From positions 1,220-15,409 of the forward strand of contig JAAXHR010000218.1 in the NCBI GenBank assembly GCA_012270805.1: a stretch of 14,190 nucleotides of DNA, read 5' to 3'. A model generated the notes under the pieces. That model made no database searches. It was given only the letters and a program-made list of their open reading frames with translations, and was not told the DNA's origin. The position numbers and the translations under genes are program-made. Each line of letters starts with the position of its first letter. The stretch's first letter is position 1. Positions 1 through 7,332 of this stretch are shown one piece after another. This DNA is from Dehalococcoidia bacterium. GTDB taxonomy: Bacteria; Chloroflexota; Dehalococcoidia; Lucifugimonadales; Lucifugimonadaceae.

Positions 1-2355
1 CACGTTTCGCAGCATCCGAATGCCGATCGGTTACGTCTCGTCCAAGTTGATGGCGGTGACGGTGTACACGAGGTGGTGTGCGGTGCGCCAAACGTGGCTA
101 AGGGGCAGAAGATCGCGTATGCGTCAATTGGCGCGGAGCTTTTCGATGCCTACAGCGATGAACCCGGCAAGACGCGAAAACTGCGTCGGTCGAAGATACG
201 TGGAGTCGAATCGTCAGGCATGGTCTGTTCAGAGAAGGAACTTGGTGTCGGAGATGATCACGACGGCATATTGGTGCTACCAGACAGTTCATCAATCGGT
301 ACACCTATCGGTGACGTGATTGGTGAGGTGGTGCTCGATATCGAGTTGACGCCCAATCGACCTGACTGCTTGGGGGTAGTGGGAGTTGCGCGTGATGTTG
401 CGGCATTGACTGGCGAGAGTCTTCGGATGCCGACTTCGGAATACGAAACGGGTGGGCCTGAAGTCGCAACGCTGGCAAAAGTGACCGTCGTGGATGGGGA
501 TCTGTCCCCGCGTTATTTGGGCGCAGTGATATCGGGTGTCAAAGTTGGCCCGTCGCCTTCGTGGCTTCAGGAGCGACTGCTAGCCATCGGCGAGCGTCCG
601 ATCAACAACATCGTAGACGCTACGAACTTTGTGATGTTCGAGCTAGGTCAACCGCTCCACGCGTTCGATTACGACAAAGTGGCTGAGCATCACGTCATTG
701 TTCGCCGTGCAATGGAGGGCGAATATCTGACCACGCTGGACGGCATCGATCGGAGACTCGATGGTGATTCGCTGCTCATATCTGACCCTGGCGGAGGAAT
801 CGGTCTCGCCGGGATCATGGGTGGTGAGAACACCGAGATCTCCGGCTCTACTGTCAATATATTCCTAGAAGCTGCGAACTTCAATCCCCAAAACAACCGC
901 CGAACAGCGGGCGCGTTGGGCATGCGTAGCGAGGCGACCTTGCGGTTCGAGAAGGGATTACGCGCGGGTCTTGCCGAGGTCGGGATCAGGCGATGTTTGC
1001 GGATCATCCAACAGGTAGCAGGAGGCGTGGTCGCGACCGGATTGATCGATGAATGGCCTGGCAAGGGTGAAGAGCAGGAGCACGTCGTCTTGATGCGTCG
1101 CGATATTTCCCGAGTGATGGGGGTGGAGTATCGGACCGAGTTGGTGGAATCGACACTGGAATCGCTGGGTTTCGAAATCGAGGTTCTGGATAGCTGTGCC
1201 TCCGACAGCAGTGACGATGGCTGGCGGGTATCGATACCGTACTGGCGTTCGGACATTTCAATCCCCGAAGACCTGATCGAGGAGCTTGCGCGGGTGATCG
1301 GATACGATGACTTGCCCGCAACGCCGCTTTCCGGCAGTGTGCCGCGCTGGGAACCGGGTGCAAAGCACATGTTTCGTCGAAGGATCATCGACGCTCTAAC
1401 GGCGTACGGCATGAAACAGACGATCACCTATGTTGCAATTTCAGATGAATTGGAGAAAAAGGCGCCACCGCCGCCCTCGGTTTCAGATGGGATCAATCCA
1501 ATCGACGGCATTAAGTTGGACAACCCGGTTTCAGGCCAACACGCTACCTTGCGTCGATCACTTCGCGCTCCGACGTTGGAATCGGCAGCGCGAAACACGC
1601 GCACTTGGCGCGGGCCTGTGGCGATCTTCGAATCCGGCACTGTTTTTGCCCCTGCCAACGGCGAGTCGAGCGATCCGTTGCCATCGCAGGTGGAGAAGCT
1701 CACTGGCGTGATGACTGGTCCTCGAAGCACATCGCTATGGAGTGGCAAAGAAGTCGATTTCGATTTTTACGATGCCAAAGGAGCAGTGGAACAGGTCTTG
1801 GAGATTCTTGGGATCGATGCCCGCTTCATCTCGCTAGAAGACGCGACGTACGCCCAAGGGCAAGCCGCAGAAGTGATAACAAATGACCGCAAAGGCACGG
1901 TTCTAGGAACGGTCGGGGTTGTAGATGCGGCGGTTTGGGAGCGATTCGACGCGGAAAGCAAAGGCGCGGTGATGTTTGAACTCGATGTTGAGGTGCTACG
2001 GTCCTTGATTGGCGAGAAAACTCGAGCCGACAGTTACAAGCCGTATCCAAAGTTTCCGGATTCGCAACGCGACCTCGCGTTGGTTGCTGACAGCGATGTT
2101 CGTGTCGGGGACGCGTTGCGCATATGTTTGCAGAATCGTCTAGTGGAATCGGCATCCGTGTTTGACGTCTATGAAGGTGGCGGCTTGGGAGAAGGCAAGA
2201 AATCGCTTGGTATCAGGGTCACATATCAATCAGATGCGCGAACGCTGACATCTGAACAGGTAGCGCGCGCCGAAGAGCAGATTGTTACACGGCTGGAGCG
2301 CGAACTGGGTGTAACTCTGCGCAGTCAATCAGCTTCACTTCCTAGTACGACATAA
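1..2355 (+). CDS. pheT: Phenylalanine--tRNA ligase beta subunit, 5'-truncated by the window edge
   Basis: PheT is the non-catalytic beta chain of the cytosolic alpha2-beta2 Phe-tRNA synthetase; it binds and edits tRNA-Phe. The frame is open from base 1 and begins inside the tRNA-binding fold (HPNADRL, then CGAPNVAKGQK), so about 55 N-terminal residues are missing compared with E. coli PheT, and the GTG at 73 is internal rather than the start. 784 residues are visible. Counting from base 1, domains in order are: the EMAP-II-like tRNA-binding domain to about residue 95; B3/B4 editing domain about 170-350 (FELGQPLHAFD, GGIMGGE-type segment GIMGGENTEIS, LRFEKGL); B5 about 361-443 (SIPYWRSDISIPEDLIEELA); the class II synthetase-like core about 445-650; and the FDX-ACB anticodon-binding domain from about 679 (YPKFPDSQRDLALV) to the end (FDVYEGGGLGEGKKSLGIRV). 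pheS is expected just upstream. Stop TAA; 48 bases separate it from moeA. Confidence 0.97.
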   Translation, partial: HVSQHPNADRLRLVQVDGGDGVHEVVCGAPNVAKGQKIAYASIGAELFDAYSDEPGKTRKLRRSKIRGVESSGMVCSEKELGVGDDHDGILVLPDSSSIGTPIGDVIGEVVLDIELTPNRPDCLGVVGVARDVAALTGESLRMPTSEYETGGPEVATLAKVTVVDGDLSPRYLGAVISGVKVGPSPSWLQERLLAIGERPINNIVDATNFVMFELGQPLHAFDYDKVAEHHVIVRRAMEGEYLTTLDGIDRRLDGDSLLISDPGGGIGLAGIMGGENTEISGSTVNIFLEAANFNPQNNRRTAGALGMRSEATLRFEKGLRAGLAEVGIRRCLRIIQQVAGGVVATGLIDEWPGKGEEQEHVVLMRRDISRVMGVEYRTELVESTLESLGFEIEVLDSCASDSSDDGWRVSIPYWRSDISIPEDLIEELARVIGYDDLPATPLSGSVPRWEPGAKHMFRRRIIDALTAYGMKQTITYVAISDELEKKAPPPPSVSDGINPIDGIKLDNPVSGQHATLRRSLRAPTLESAARNTRTWRGPVAIFESGTVFAPANGESSDPLPSQVEKLTGVMTGPRSTSLWSGKEVDFDFYDAKGAVEQVLEILGIDARFISLEDATYAQGQAAEVITNDRKGTVLGTVGVVDAAVWERFDAESKGAVMFELDVEVLRSLIGEKTRADSYKPYPKFPDSQRDLALVADSDVRVGDALRICLQNRLVESASVFDVYEGGGLGEGKKSLGIRVTYQSDARTLTSEQVARAEEQIVTRLERELGVTLRSQSASLPSTT

Positions 2356-2403
2356 GAGGATTGATCGCTTGATTAAGGCGAAAATGGGTTTAGACGACTA
2401 TTG

Positions 2404-3756
2404 ATGACAATGCACGAACATCATTCCCATGCACAAGATCGACCGCATCGGCATCACTACGATGCGGGGATGTTGTCAGTTGAGGACGCGCGTGACCGGA
2501 TTCTCTCGTACTTCGAACCGCTAGATTCTGTTGACGTGCCGTTGCTTGACGCGGTTGGTCTCACACTTGCGGAAGACCTCACCGCTGGGTTCGATATCCC
2601 GCCGTTGGCCAACTCCGCGATGGACGGATACGCGGTCAAATCTGCGGATGTGGCTTCGGCTTCGAAGTTCAACCCAGTGCTGTTGCCAGTTCTTGGTTAC
2701 ATCGCCGCGGGCGATGTTCCACAAATGCCTTTGTCCGAAGGGTCGGCAGTCAGGATCATGACAGGAGCACCGGTACCGGAAGGTGCTGACGCAGTAGTGC
2801 CTTTCGAAGATACCGATGAAGAGGATCGGCGGAGCAACGGCGGCGATATTTCCGAGATTGGGATTCGCTTGGACGCGGAATCGGGTGACAACATCCGTCC
2901 GGCGGGGGAGGACGTCCGAGCTGGTCAGACGGTCATTGAGTATGGTGCCGAAATCACAGCTGGTGTCGTTGGAGTCGCCGCGTCATTAGGCAAAACATCG
3001 GTGCAGGCGATTCGGCGACCGGTAATAGCGATTGTTTCTACGGGCGATGAATTGATGGAGCCTGGTGAACGACGGGAGCCGGGTAAGATCTACAACTCTA
3101 ACGCGTATAGCATTGCCGCGCTGGTGGAGAAATACGGTGGCATTGCTCGAATCATCGGTATTGCCCGGGACAGCATCGAATCGTTGGAGACGATGCTTGA
3201 AGAGGCGGTCGAAAATGACATGGTCGTGACATCCGCGGGGGTGTCGAAGGGCGACTACGACGTTGTGAAGGACGTTTTGTCGAAGAATGGAGAGATTGCC
3301 TTATGGTCTGTCCGGATGCGGCCGGCAAAACCGCTGGCATTTGGAGCGTTGAATGCTCCAGATGGTCGAAAAGTGCCTCATTTAGGGGTTCCCGGCAACC
3401 CGGTTAGTGCGATGGTGGCGTTTGAGCAGTTTGGACGGCCTGCGATCCGCGTGATGCTCGGCAAGGCTCCACTTCAGAAACCAACGATCACCGCAACGCT
3501 TGATGATCCGGTTTACAACCATGACGGTCGCCGAGTGTATGCTCGTGTAGATGTTTACAAAGACGATGCTGGAAACTACCGCGCGCGTTCCACCGGGAAC
3601 CAGAGTTCAGGTGCGCTACACTCTATGGCTCTGGCTCGAGGGTTCGCCATCTGTCCAGACGATGTCGCGAGCGTTCCGGCGGGCACCGATGCCGTCGTGG
3701 AGATTTTAGAGTGGCCTGATGACGACCTGTTGAGCGATAGGATAGATCATTCGTAA
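2404..3756 (+). CDS. moeA: Molybdopterin molybdotransferase MoeA with His-rich N-terminus
   Basis: MoeA inserts molybdate into adenylylated molybdopterin, the last step in making molybdenum cofactor, in the cytosol. The 450-residue product has the family landmarks in order: NSAMDGYAVKSAD (about 70-82), RIMTGAPVPEGADAVVPFE (about 117-135), GDNIRPAGEDVRAGQ (about 160-175), then the MoCF-binding domain with VSTGDELMEPGE, IYNSNAY, TSAGVSKGDYDVV and HLGVPGNPVSAM, and a C-terminal domain IV. Length is slightly above the usual 400-420. The excess is an N-terminal tail with seven histidines in residues 4-18 (HEHHSHAQDRPHRHH) before the point where MoeA proteins normally begin (MLSVEDARDRIL, ATG at 2470). 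No convincing Shine-Dalgarno precedes 2404, 2410 or 2470, so the start is uncertain: TTG 2401, ATG 2404, ATG 2410 and ATG 2470 are all possible. The tail could be a genuine metal-binding extension or untranslated sequence. Confidence 0.95.
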   Translation: MTMHEHHSHAQDRPHRHHYDAGMLSVEDARDRILSYFEPLDSVDVPLLDAVGLTLAEDLTAGFDIPPLANSAMDGYAVKSADVASASKFNPVLLPVLGYIAAGDVPQMPLSEGSAVRIMTGAPVPEGADAVVPFEDTDEEDRRSNGGDISEIGIRLDAESGDNIRPAGEDVRAGQTVIEYGAEITAGVVGVAASLGKTSVQAIRRPVIAIVSTGDELMEPGERREPGKIYNSNAYSIAALVEKYGGIARIIGIARDSIESLETMLEEAVENDMVVTSAGVSKGDYDVVKDVLSKNGEIALWSVRMRPAKPLAFGALNAPDGRKVPHLGVPGNPVSAMVAFEQFGRPAIRVMLGKAPLQKPTITATLDDPVYNHDGRRVYARVDVYKDDAGNYRARSTGNQSSGALHSMALARGFAICPDDVASVPAGTDAVVEILEWPDDDLLSDRIDHS

Positions 3757-3851
3757 CGGGTCGGTGATTTTAATGTGGTTTAGGCGACAGATTTAGATGA
3801 TGCAAGTGCCAAATGCGCAGCGGATGAACAGCGTAGATCAGGACAGAGGGA

Positions 3852-4313
3852 ATGACAACAGGGATCGAGATCGCAGAAGGATATAGTGTCAGCGGAACCG
3901 ACGGTGACACGTTATTCGCGATTAACGAGCGCACGTACGAGGAAGCAGGCGAATCGTATCTCTTCAAAGTGTGGCAACGTCTTTGTTGGTCGGGTGAGTG
4001 CAGGTTGTGTCGACGGCACCCGGAAGGTCAGCCGATAATTCCGGGCAGGACGACGGAACGGAGCATCTATAACGCAGCCAAGATCTGCCCGACCAAGGTT
4101 CAGTTCATCACCCCGGGAATGTCGTTATTGGAGGCGATATTCCGCATCTTGATAGTCAACGGCAACCAACCGATGAAGTTCAGTGATATCGTGGGTCATC
4201 TCAAGGAGCACTGGGGAGCCGAGTTTCCGCAACGCGTCGAGTCGGTTGATTCGGTCTGGAGAATCATGGATGCCGAAAATGAGTATCACATCGGTCGCGC
4301 CGAAACTGACTAG
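3852..4313 (+). CDS. Unrecognised 153-residue protein: four-cysteine N-terminal motif, possible winged-helix C-terminus
   Basis: I do not recognise this gene. It encodes a soluble 153-residue protein without signal peptide or membrane segment. Four cysteines lie at residues 45, 50, 53 and 79 in the pattern C-x4-C-x2-C-x25-C-P (CWSGECRLC, then AAKICPTKVQF). That spacing could hold a zinc ion, and the final AAKICPTKVQF also resembles the last cysteine segment of single-cluster ferredoxins (A...CP..AI), so an Fe-S cluster is an alternative. From about residue 90 (MSLLEAIFRILI, MKFSDIVGHLKEHW, ending EYHIGR) the helical pattern looks like a winged helix of the HARE-HTH kind; this is pattern recognition only. 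Start ATG 3852 follows GGACAGAGGGA, a usable ribosome binding site. It sits alone between moeA (95 bases upstream) and the EtfD-like gene (58 bases downstream), same strand, so it may be a small regulator or redox protein for either neighbour. Coding status is likely from length and codon-like composition. Confidence 0.75.
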   Translation: MTTGIEIAEGYSVSGTDGDTLFAINERTYEEAGESYLFKVWQRLCWSGECRLCRRHPEGQPIIPGRTTERSIYNAAKICPTKVQFITPGMSLLEAIFRILIVNGNQPMKFSDIVGHLKEHWGAEFPQRVESVDSVWRIMDAENEYHIGRAETD

Positions 4314-4371
4314 TTGCTGTCCATTTGGTTCGATTGGGTGCCATTACAGGCAGTTCACATAACATACGAGG

Positions 4372-6501
4372 ATGCTTGACCTTGCCGGACGAACCGATTT
4401 CTGGAACATCGGTTACCCGTTGCTCGGCGCGATCGTATATCTGGTTGCGCCGATTTCCGTCGCCTTCATCGCTTACGCGTTATACCGGCGCGTGCAGTTT
4501 TGGCGGGTCGGATCTGAATACGACGAACTAGGTTCACACGTCACGCGAGTCCGAGAATTCCTGCGCGCTGGTGCTTTCGGTTTTGGTGGCCATGGCAAGT
4601 TCCATCCGCGCCGCGAGCGATACGCGACGGTGATGCATTTCGCGATCTTTTGGGGTTTCGCCGTTTTATTGCTGGCAACTACAGTTGCGGCGATCGAATT
4701 CAATTTCGAAGAATATCTTGGGATAACGTTTCCGACGGCGTACTTCAGGTTGCAGACCAGTTTTGTTTGGGATGTGTTCGGTGGAGTTCTCGCGGCGATT
4801 GGTGTCGGCATGGCGTACTGGCGTCGGTACGTCGTGAAGCCAGAACGACTGAACTCCTTTGGGGATGATTCATTGATCCTTGCCTACCTTCTTTTGCTTT
4901 TGGCGACCGGGTTCGCATTGGAAGGACTTCGTATCGGGGCGACCGAATTGAATCCGGCTTCTGAACTCTACGCGCCATCCGACGCTTTGTGGTCGCCTGT
5001 AGGTTGGTTGGTCGGCAAGTTGTTCATCGGTGTCGGCATCTCGACCGATGCCATGCTTGTGTTGCATAAGGCATTATGGTGGGCGCACGCGGCAATCTTC
5101 GCGATCGGTTTGGCGTATGCAGCGATCAGCTTCAGCAAGTTGTCGCACATCATCGTCTCTTTGTTGAACATCTATCTCAGGCCGATGCGACCTCGGGGTG
5201 CTTTGAAGCCCATGGGGGATTTTGAAACTTTGGAATCTTTTGGCGCGACAGATCTCAAGGATCTGACGTGGCAACAGCTTTTGAGTTACGACGCTTGCAC
5301 GAACTGTGGCAGGTGCCAAGACAACTGTCCGGCGTGGGTGTCTGGAAAGCCGTTGTCGCCGCGCAAGGTGATTCAAGATATGCGCGGGTATATGGAGCAG
5401 CGTGCACCGGAGCTGATCGGTGCGGCTGCTACGGGGGAATTCGCCCCGGCATCGTCGACCTCGATGGTGAGCGACACGGTGGGCGAGGAGGTTCTGTGGT
5501 CGTGCACGACATGTGCGGCGTGTGTGGAAGCATGTCCCGTTGGCATCTCGCACATCGACTCGATAGTCGACATGCGTCGATACCTGATGCTCGAACAAGC
5601 CTCGGCACCCGACACCGCGTTGACAGCTCAGCAGTCCATGGAGCAGCGTGGCCATCCGTGGAGTGGGACGACTTTGACGCGGGTGTCTTGGTTGGAGGGC
5701 ATGGAGGGTGTTCCGAGCATTGGCGAAAATCCGAACCCAGAGGTGTTGTTTTGGGTCGGCTGCACAGGCGCGTTGGTTGAGCGGGGGATGAGCGTGACGC
5801 GGGCTATGGCATCGGTGCTCCAGAAGGCCGAGGTAGATTTCGCCGTGTTGGGGGCGCAAGAGACCTGCACTGGCGATCCGGCACGTCGGATGGGCAATGA
5901 ATATCTTTTCCAGATATTGGCGGGTCAGAACATCGAGACGATCAATGGTTATGGCATCAAGACGGTTCTGACCACTTGTCCGCATTGCTTCAACACGATG
6001 CGCAACGAATACTTACAGGTCGCCGAGGGTTTCGATGCGGAATGGAACATTGAGGTGATGCACTACACCGAGTATGTACAGCGTCTGATTGAGGACGGAC
6101 GGCTCTCGATATCGGAGGTTGACGCAGCGTCGCAATCTGGTCAGAACCAGGTTAATGAGATTACATATCACGACTCTTGCTATCTTGGAAGGCACAATAA
6201 TATTTACGATCAACCGCGGGCGATCGCGAACGCTGTGCCAGGTGTACAGGTGCGGGAGATGTCGCAGTGCCGTTCGCGTGGCTTCTGTTGCGGCGCAGGC
6301 GGCGGAAGGATGTGGATGGAAGAATCGGGAGAGCGCGTCAACCATATTCGGACTGAACACTTTTTGGAGACCGGTACCGACACTGTCGCAGTTTCTTGTC
6401 CCTTCTGCCTCCAGATGTTCGAAGAGGGCATCTCCGCCAAGGGTCAACAGGACAGCAAACGCGCCCGCGATCTGATCGAGATCGTCGACGAGGCGACTTG
6501 A
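4372..6501 (+). CDS. Membrane-anchored HdrD-like Fe-S oxidoreductase, EtfD/EMO type (ETF to menaquinone)
   Basis: A 709-residue protein combining a NarI-like membrane domain with an HdrD-like Fe-S domain. Hydrophobic segments lie near residues 14-38, 86-110, 130-150, 167-188 and 230-258, with histidines (MHF near 86, LHKALWWAHA near 230-240, KLSHI near 259) that could ligate heme b. Two ferredoxin-type [4Fe-4S] motifs follow: C309-x2-C312-x2-C315-x3-C319-P and C378-x2-C381-x2-C384-x3-C388-P. Then come two CCG-type domains: C464, C499-T-G501, C536-x2-C539; and C603, C633, C639-C640-G-A-G-G-G, C676-x2-C679. The same layout is known from the mycobacterial Rv0338c (EtfD) and from the EMO protein of Geobacter and syntrophs, which pass electrons from ETF of acyl-CoA oxidation to menaquinone; that role is inferred. 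No etfAB or dehydrogenase gene is adjacent, so other donors (glycolate, lactate, glycerol-3-phosphate type) remain possible. ATG 4372 is abutted by GAGG, too close for a good Shine-Dalgarno. The stop overlaps a small GC hairpin. Confidence 0.92.
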   Translation: MLDLAGRTDFWNIGYPLLGAIVYLVAPISVAFIAYALYRRVQFWRVGSEYDELGSHVTRVREFLRAGAFGFGGHGKFHPRRERYATVMHFAIFWGFAVLLLATTVAAIEFNFEEYLGITFPTAYFRLQTSFVWDVFGGVLAAIGVGMAYWRRYVVKPERLNSFGDDSLILAYLLLLLATGFALEGLRIGATELNPASELYAPSDALWSPVGWLVGKLFIGVGISTDAMLVLHKALWWAHAAIFAIGLAYAAISFSKLSHIIVSLLNIYLRPMRPRGALKPMGDFETLESFGATDLKDLTWQQLLSYDACTNCGRCQDNCPAWVSGKPLSPRKVIQDMRGYMEQRAPELIGAAATGEFAPASSTSMVSDTVGEEVLWSCTTCAACVEACPVGISHIDSIVDMRRYLMLEQASAPDTALTAQQSMEQRGHPWSGTTLTRVSWLEGMEGVPSIGENPNPEVLFWVGCTGALVERGMSVTRAMASVLQKAEVDFAVLGAQETCTGDPARRMGNEYLFQILAGQNIETINGYGIKTVLTTCPHCFNTMRNEYLQVAEGFDAEWNIEVMHYTEYVQRLIEDGRLSISEVDAASQSGQNQVNEITYHDSCYLGRHNNIYDQPRAIANAVPGVQVREMSQCRSRGFCCGAGGGRMWMEESGERVNHIRTEHFLETGTDTVAVSCPFCLQMFEEGISAKGQQDSKRARDLIEIVDEAT

Positions 6502-6516
6502 GCCCTTTCGGGCGTT
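6502..6516 (+). terminator. Short GC hairpin just after the Fe-S oxidoreductase stop
   Basis: GCCC (6502-6505), loop TTTC, GGGC (6510-6513), followed by GTTT. The stem begins right after the TGA stop codon. It has the look of a minimal intrinsic terminator, but with only four pairs and a three-base T run it would be weak. Confidence 0.35.
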
Positions 6517-6541
6517 TCATAAGCATTCGATGCTCGCTCGG

Positions 6542-6569
6542 TTCGGTAGTTTCGGCGTTCGCATACACT
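6542..6569 (+). promoter_or_regulatory. Possible sigma70-type promoter for the VOC gene
   Basis: TTCGGT (6542-6547) and TACACT (6564-6569) with a 16-base spacer, 39 bases before the VOC start. Both hexamers are partial matches. It is placed sensibly after a hairpin that would end the upstream transcript, but sequence alone is weak support. Confidence 0.3.
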
Positions 6570-6607
6570 TTAGGTAGACCCGGACCACAACCTTGGAGAG
6601 TTCGCAA

Positions 6608-7000
6608 ATGCCATACTTGGTTAACCACATCCACCTGAAGTCGTCGGATCCTGAGAAGACCGCCAACTGGTTCGTCAAGGCCTTCAACGTTCAGATCATG
6701 TCAGACATGGTGCGGGACTTCGGCGACCGCTTCATCGTCACTCAGACCGAAGGTGGGCTGGCGATCAACATCTCCAACGAGCGAACGGGGGAGACGCTGG
6801 GCCCTGGCGATGCGAAACCGCACTTTGGTCTAGAGCACTTTGGGTTCGACACGGATGACATTGATGCCGACTTGGCGCGGCTAACCGCGATGGGGGCTGA
6901 AGTTCAAGAGGGGCCAATTCCGTTGCCTGATGGGCGGAAGATCGGGTTTATCGCCGCGCCCGGCGATATTCGTATCGAGTTGATTCAGCAGGTTGGTTAG
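6608..7000 (+). CDS. VOC-fold (glyoxalase/dioxygenase superfamily) protein
   Basis: A single-module 130-residue vicinal oxygen chelate protein, cytosolic. The paired beta-alpha-beta-beta-beta pattern is clear: NHIHLKSSDPEKTANWFVKA at the N-terminus, then GLEHFGFDTDDID starting the second half, and APGDIRIELIQQ at the end. Candidate metal ligands at the usual places are H9, H77 and E124; the fourth ligand, which should come from the end of the first half near residues 47-55, is not obvious. VOC proteins of this size include lactoylglutathione lyases, methylmalonyl-CoA epimerases, fosfomycin-type resistance proteins and extradiol dioxygenases, and nothing here decides between them. The ATG at 6608 is chosen because GGAGAG (6595-6600) sits seven bases upstream; the in-frame TTG at 6593 would overlap that site. 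It is probably a single-gene transcript, with a long hairpin behind it. Confidence 0.88.
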   Translation: MPYLVNHIHLKSSDPEKTANWFVKAFNVQIMSDMVRDFGDRFIVTQTEGGLAINISNERTGETLGPGDAKPHFGLEHFGFDTDDIDADLARLTAMGAEVQEGPIPLPDGRKIGFIAAPGDIRIELIQQVG

Positions 7001-7010
7001 AAAAACAACC

Positions 7011-7049
7011 TTTCATCCAAATTTATCGTCAGACGGACGATGGATGAAA
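7011..7049. terminator. Composite inverted repeat after the VOC gene, possible terminator
   Basis: Outer arms TTTCATCCA (7011-7019) and TGGATGAAA (7041-7049) pair perfectly over nine bases. Inside them TCGTC (7026-7030) and GACGA (7036-7040) form a second stem with a five-base loop, leaving a six-base bulge (7020-7025) on one side only. No U-run follows on the plus strand. On the minus strand AAAGG and then TTGTTTTT follow, which would suit a terminator in that direction, although no minus-strand gene reads into it. An operator or mRNA-stabilising 3' hairpin is the alternative. Confidence 0.45.
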
Positions 7050-7052
7050 ACC

Positions 7053-7081
7053 TTGTGACTGGTTATTCGTTCGTGTAATAT
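7053..7081 (+). promoter_or_regulatory. sigma70-type promoter for the 53-residue protein gene
   Basis: TTGTGA (7053-7058) and TAATAT (7076-7081) with a 17-base spacer, the best -35/-10 pair I see in the window. Predicted transcription start is about 7088, giving a short leader before the ribosome binding site at 7103-7110. It begins four bases after the composite inverted repeat, so the repeat could also act as an operator. Confidence 0.55.
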
Positions 7082-7115
7082 GCAAGCACGTCAGCGAGCA
7101 CGAAGGTGGATCAAT

Positions 7116-7277
7116 ATGCCCGCAACCAAAACTTTTGAAGATATGATTCGGGAGCTTGAAGAGAAGTACGGCATCGAAATCAAAGAGCCAGAATCACAAC
7201 CAGGTATTCGTGAGATGCGCAAGGTTTACCGGCCAAAGATCCGGGCGAAGATTGAGAAAACGTCGTCAAGTGGTTGA
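7116..7277 (+). CDS. Small charged protein, 53 residues, unknown function
   Basis: I do not recognise this protein. It is highly charged with no membrane segment: an acidic amphipathic helix (about residues 6-25, FEDMIRELEEKYGIEIKEPE) followed by a basic tail (about 32-48, rich in R and K) and a short Ser-Gly end. Such a layout suits a small nucleic-acid- or protein-binding adaptor, but that is only an impression. The ATG at 7116 is supported by AAGGTGGA (7103-7110) five bases upstream and by a near-consensus promoter. An earlier in-frame ATG at 7080 lies inside the -10 box and is therefore unlikely. The gene ends 55 bases before the ClpP/SppA-fold gene on the same strand, with no terminator seen between, so the two may be co-transcribed. 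Confidence 0.65.
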   Translation: MPATKTFEDMIRELEEKYGIEIKEPESQPGIREMRKVYRPKIRAKIEKTSSSG

Positions 7278-7332
7278 TGCTCATATCCAAGTGCGAGACT
7301 CGATAACGACCTATTGGGTAACGTGACGCGCT

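Noticed and set aside
73..75. GTG at 73 as the start of pheT
   Set aside because: The frame is open upstream to base 1 and encodes conserved PheT sequence (HPNADRL), so the gene enters from outside the window.
690..1427. 245-codon open frame antisense to pheT
   Set aside because: It lies wholly inside the strongly recognisable pheT, is Ser/Arg/Pro-rich and matches no family; it is a shadow of the codon bias.
4314..4371. Possible promoter before the Fe-S oxidoreductase (TTGGGT-17-ACATAA)
   Set aside because: Only half of each hexamer matches consensus; not better than chance in this sequence.
5074..5985. 303-codon open frame antisense to the Fe-S oxidoreductase
   Set aside because: Fully covered by a gene with two ferredoxin motifs and two CCG domains; the antisense product is Arg/His-rich with no recognisable fold.
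6593..6607. TTG 6593 as the start of the VOC protein
   Set aside because: It overlaps the GGAGAG ribosome binding site that serves ATG 6608, and VOC proteins begin at the HIHL strand.
7080..7115. ATG 7080 as the start of the 53-residue protein
   Set aside because: It lies inside the -10 hexamer TAATAT, upstream of the expected transcript start; ATG 7116 has a good ribosome binding site.
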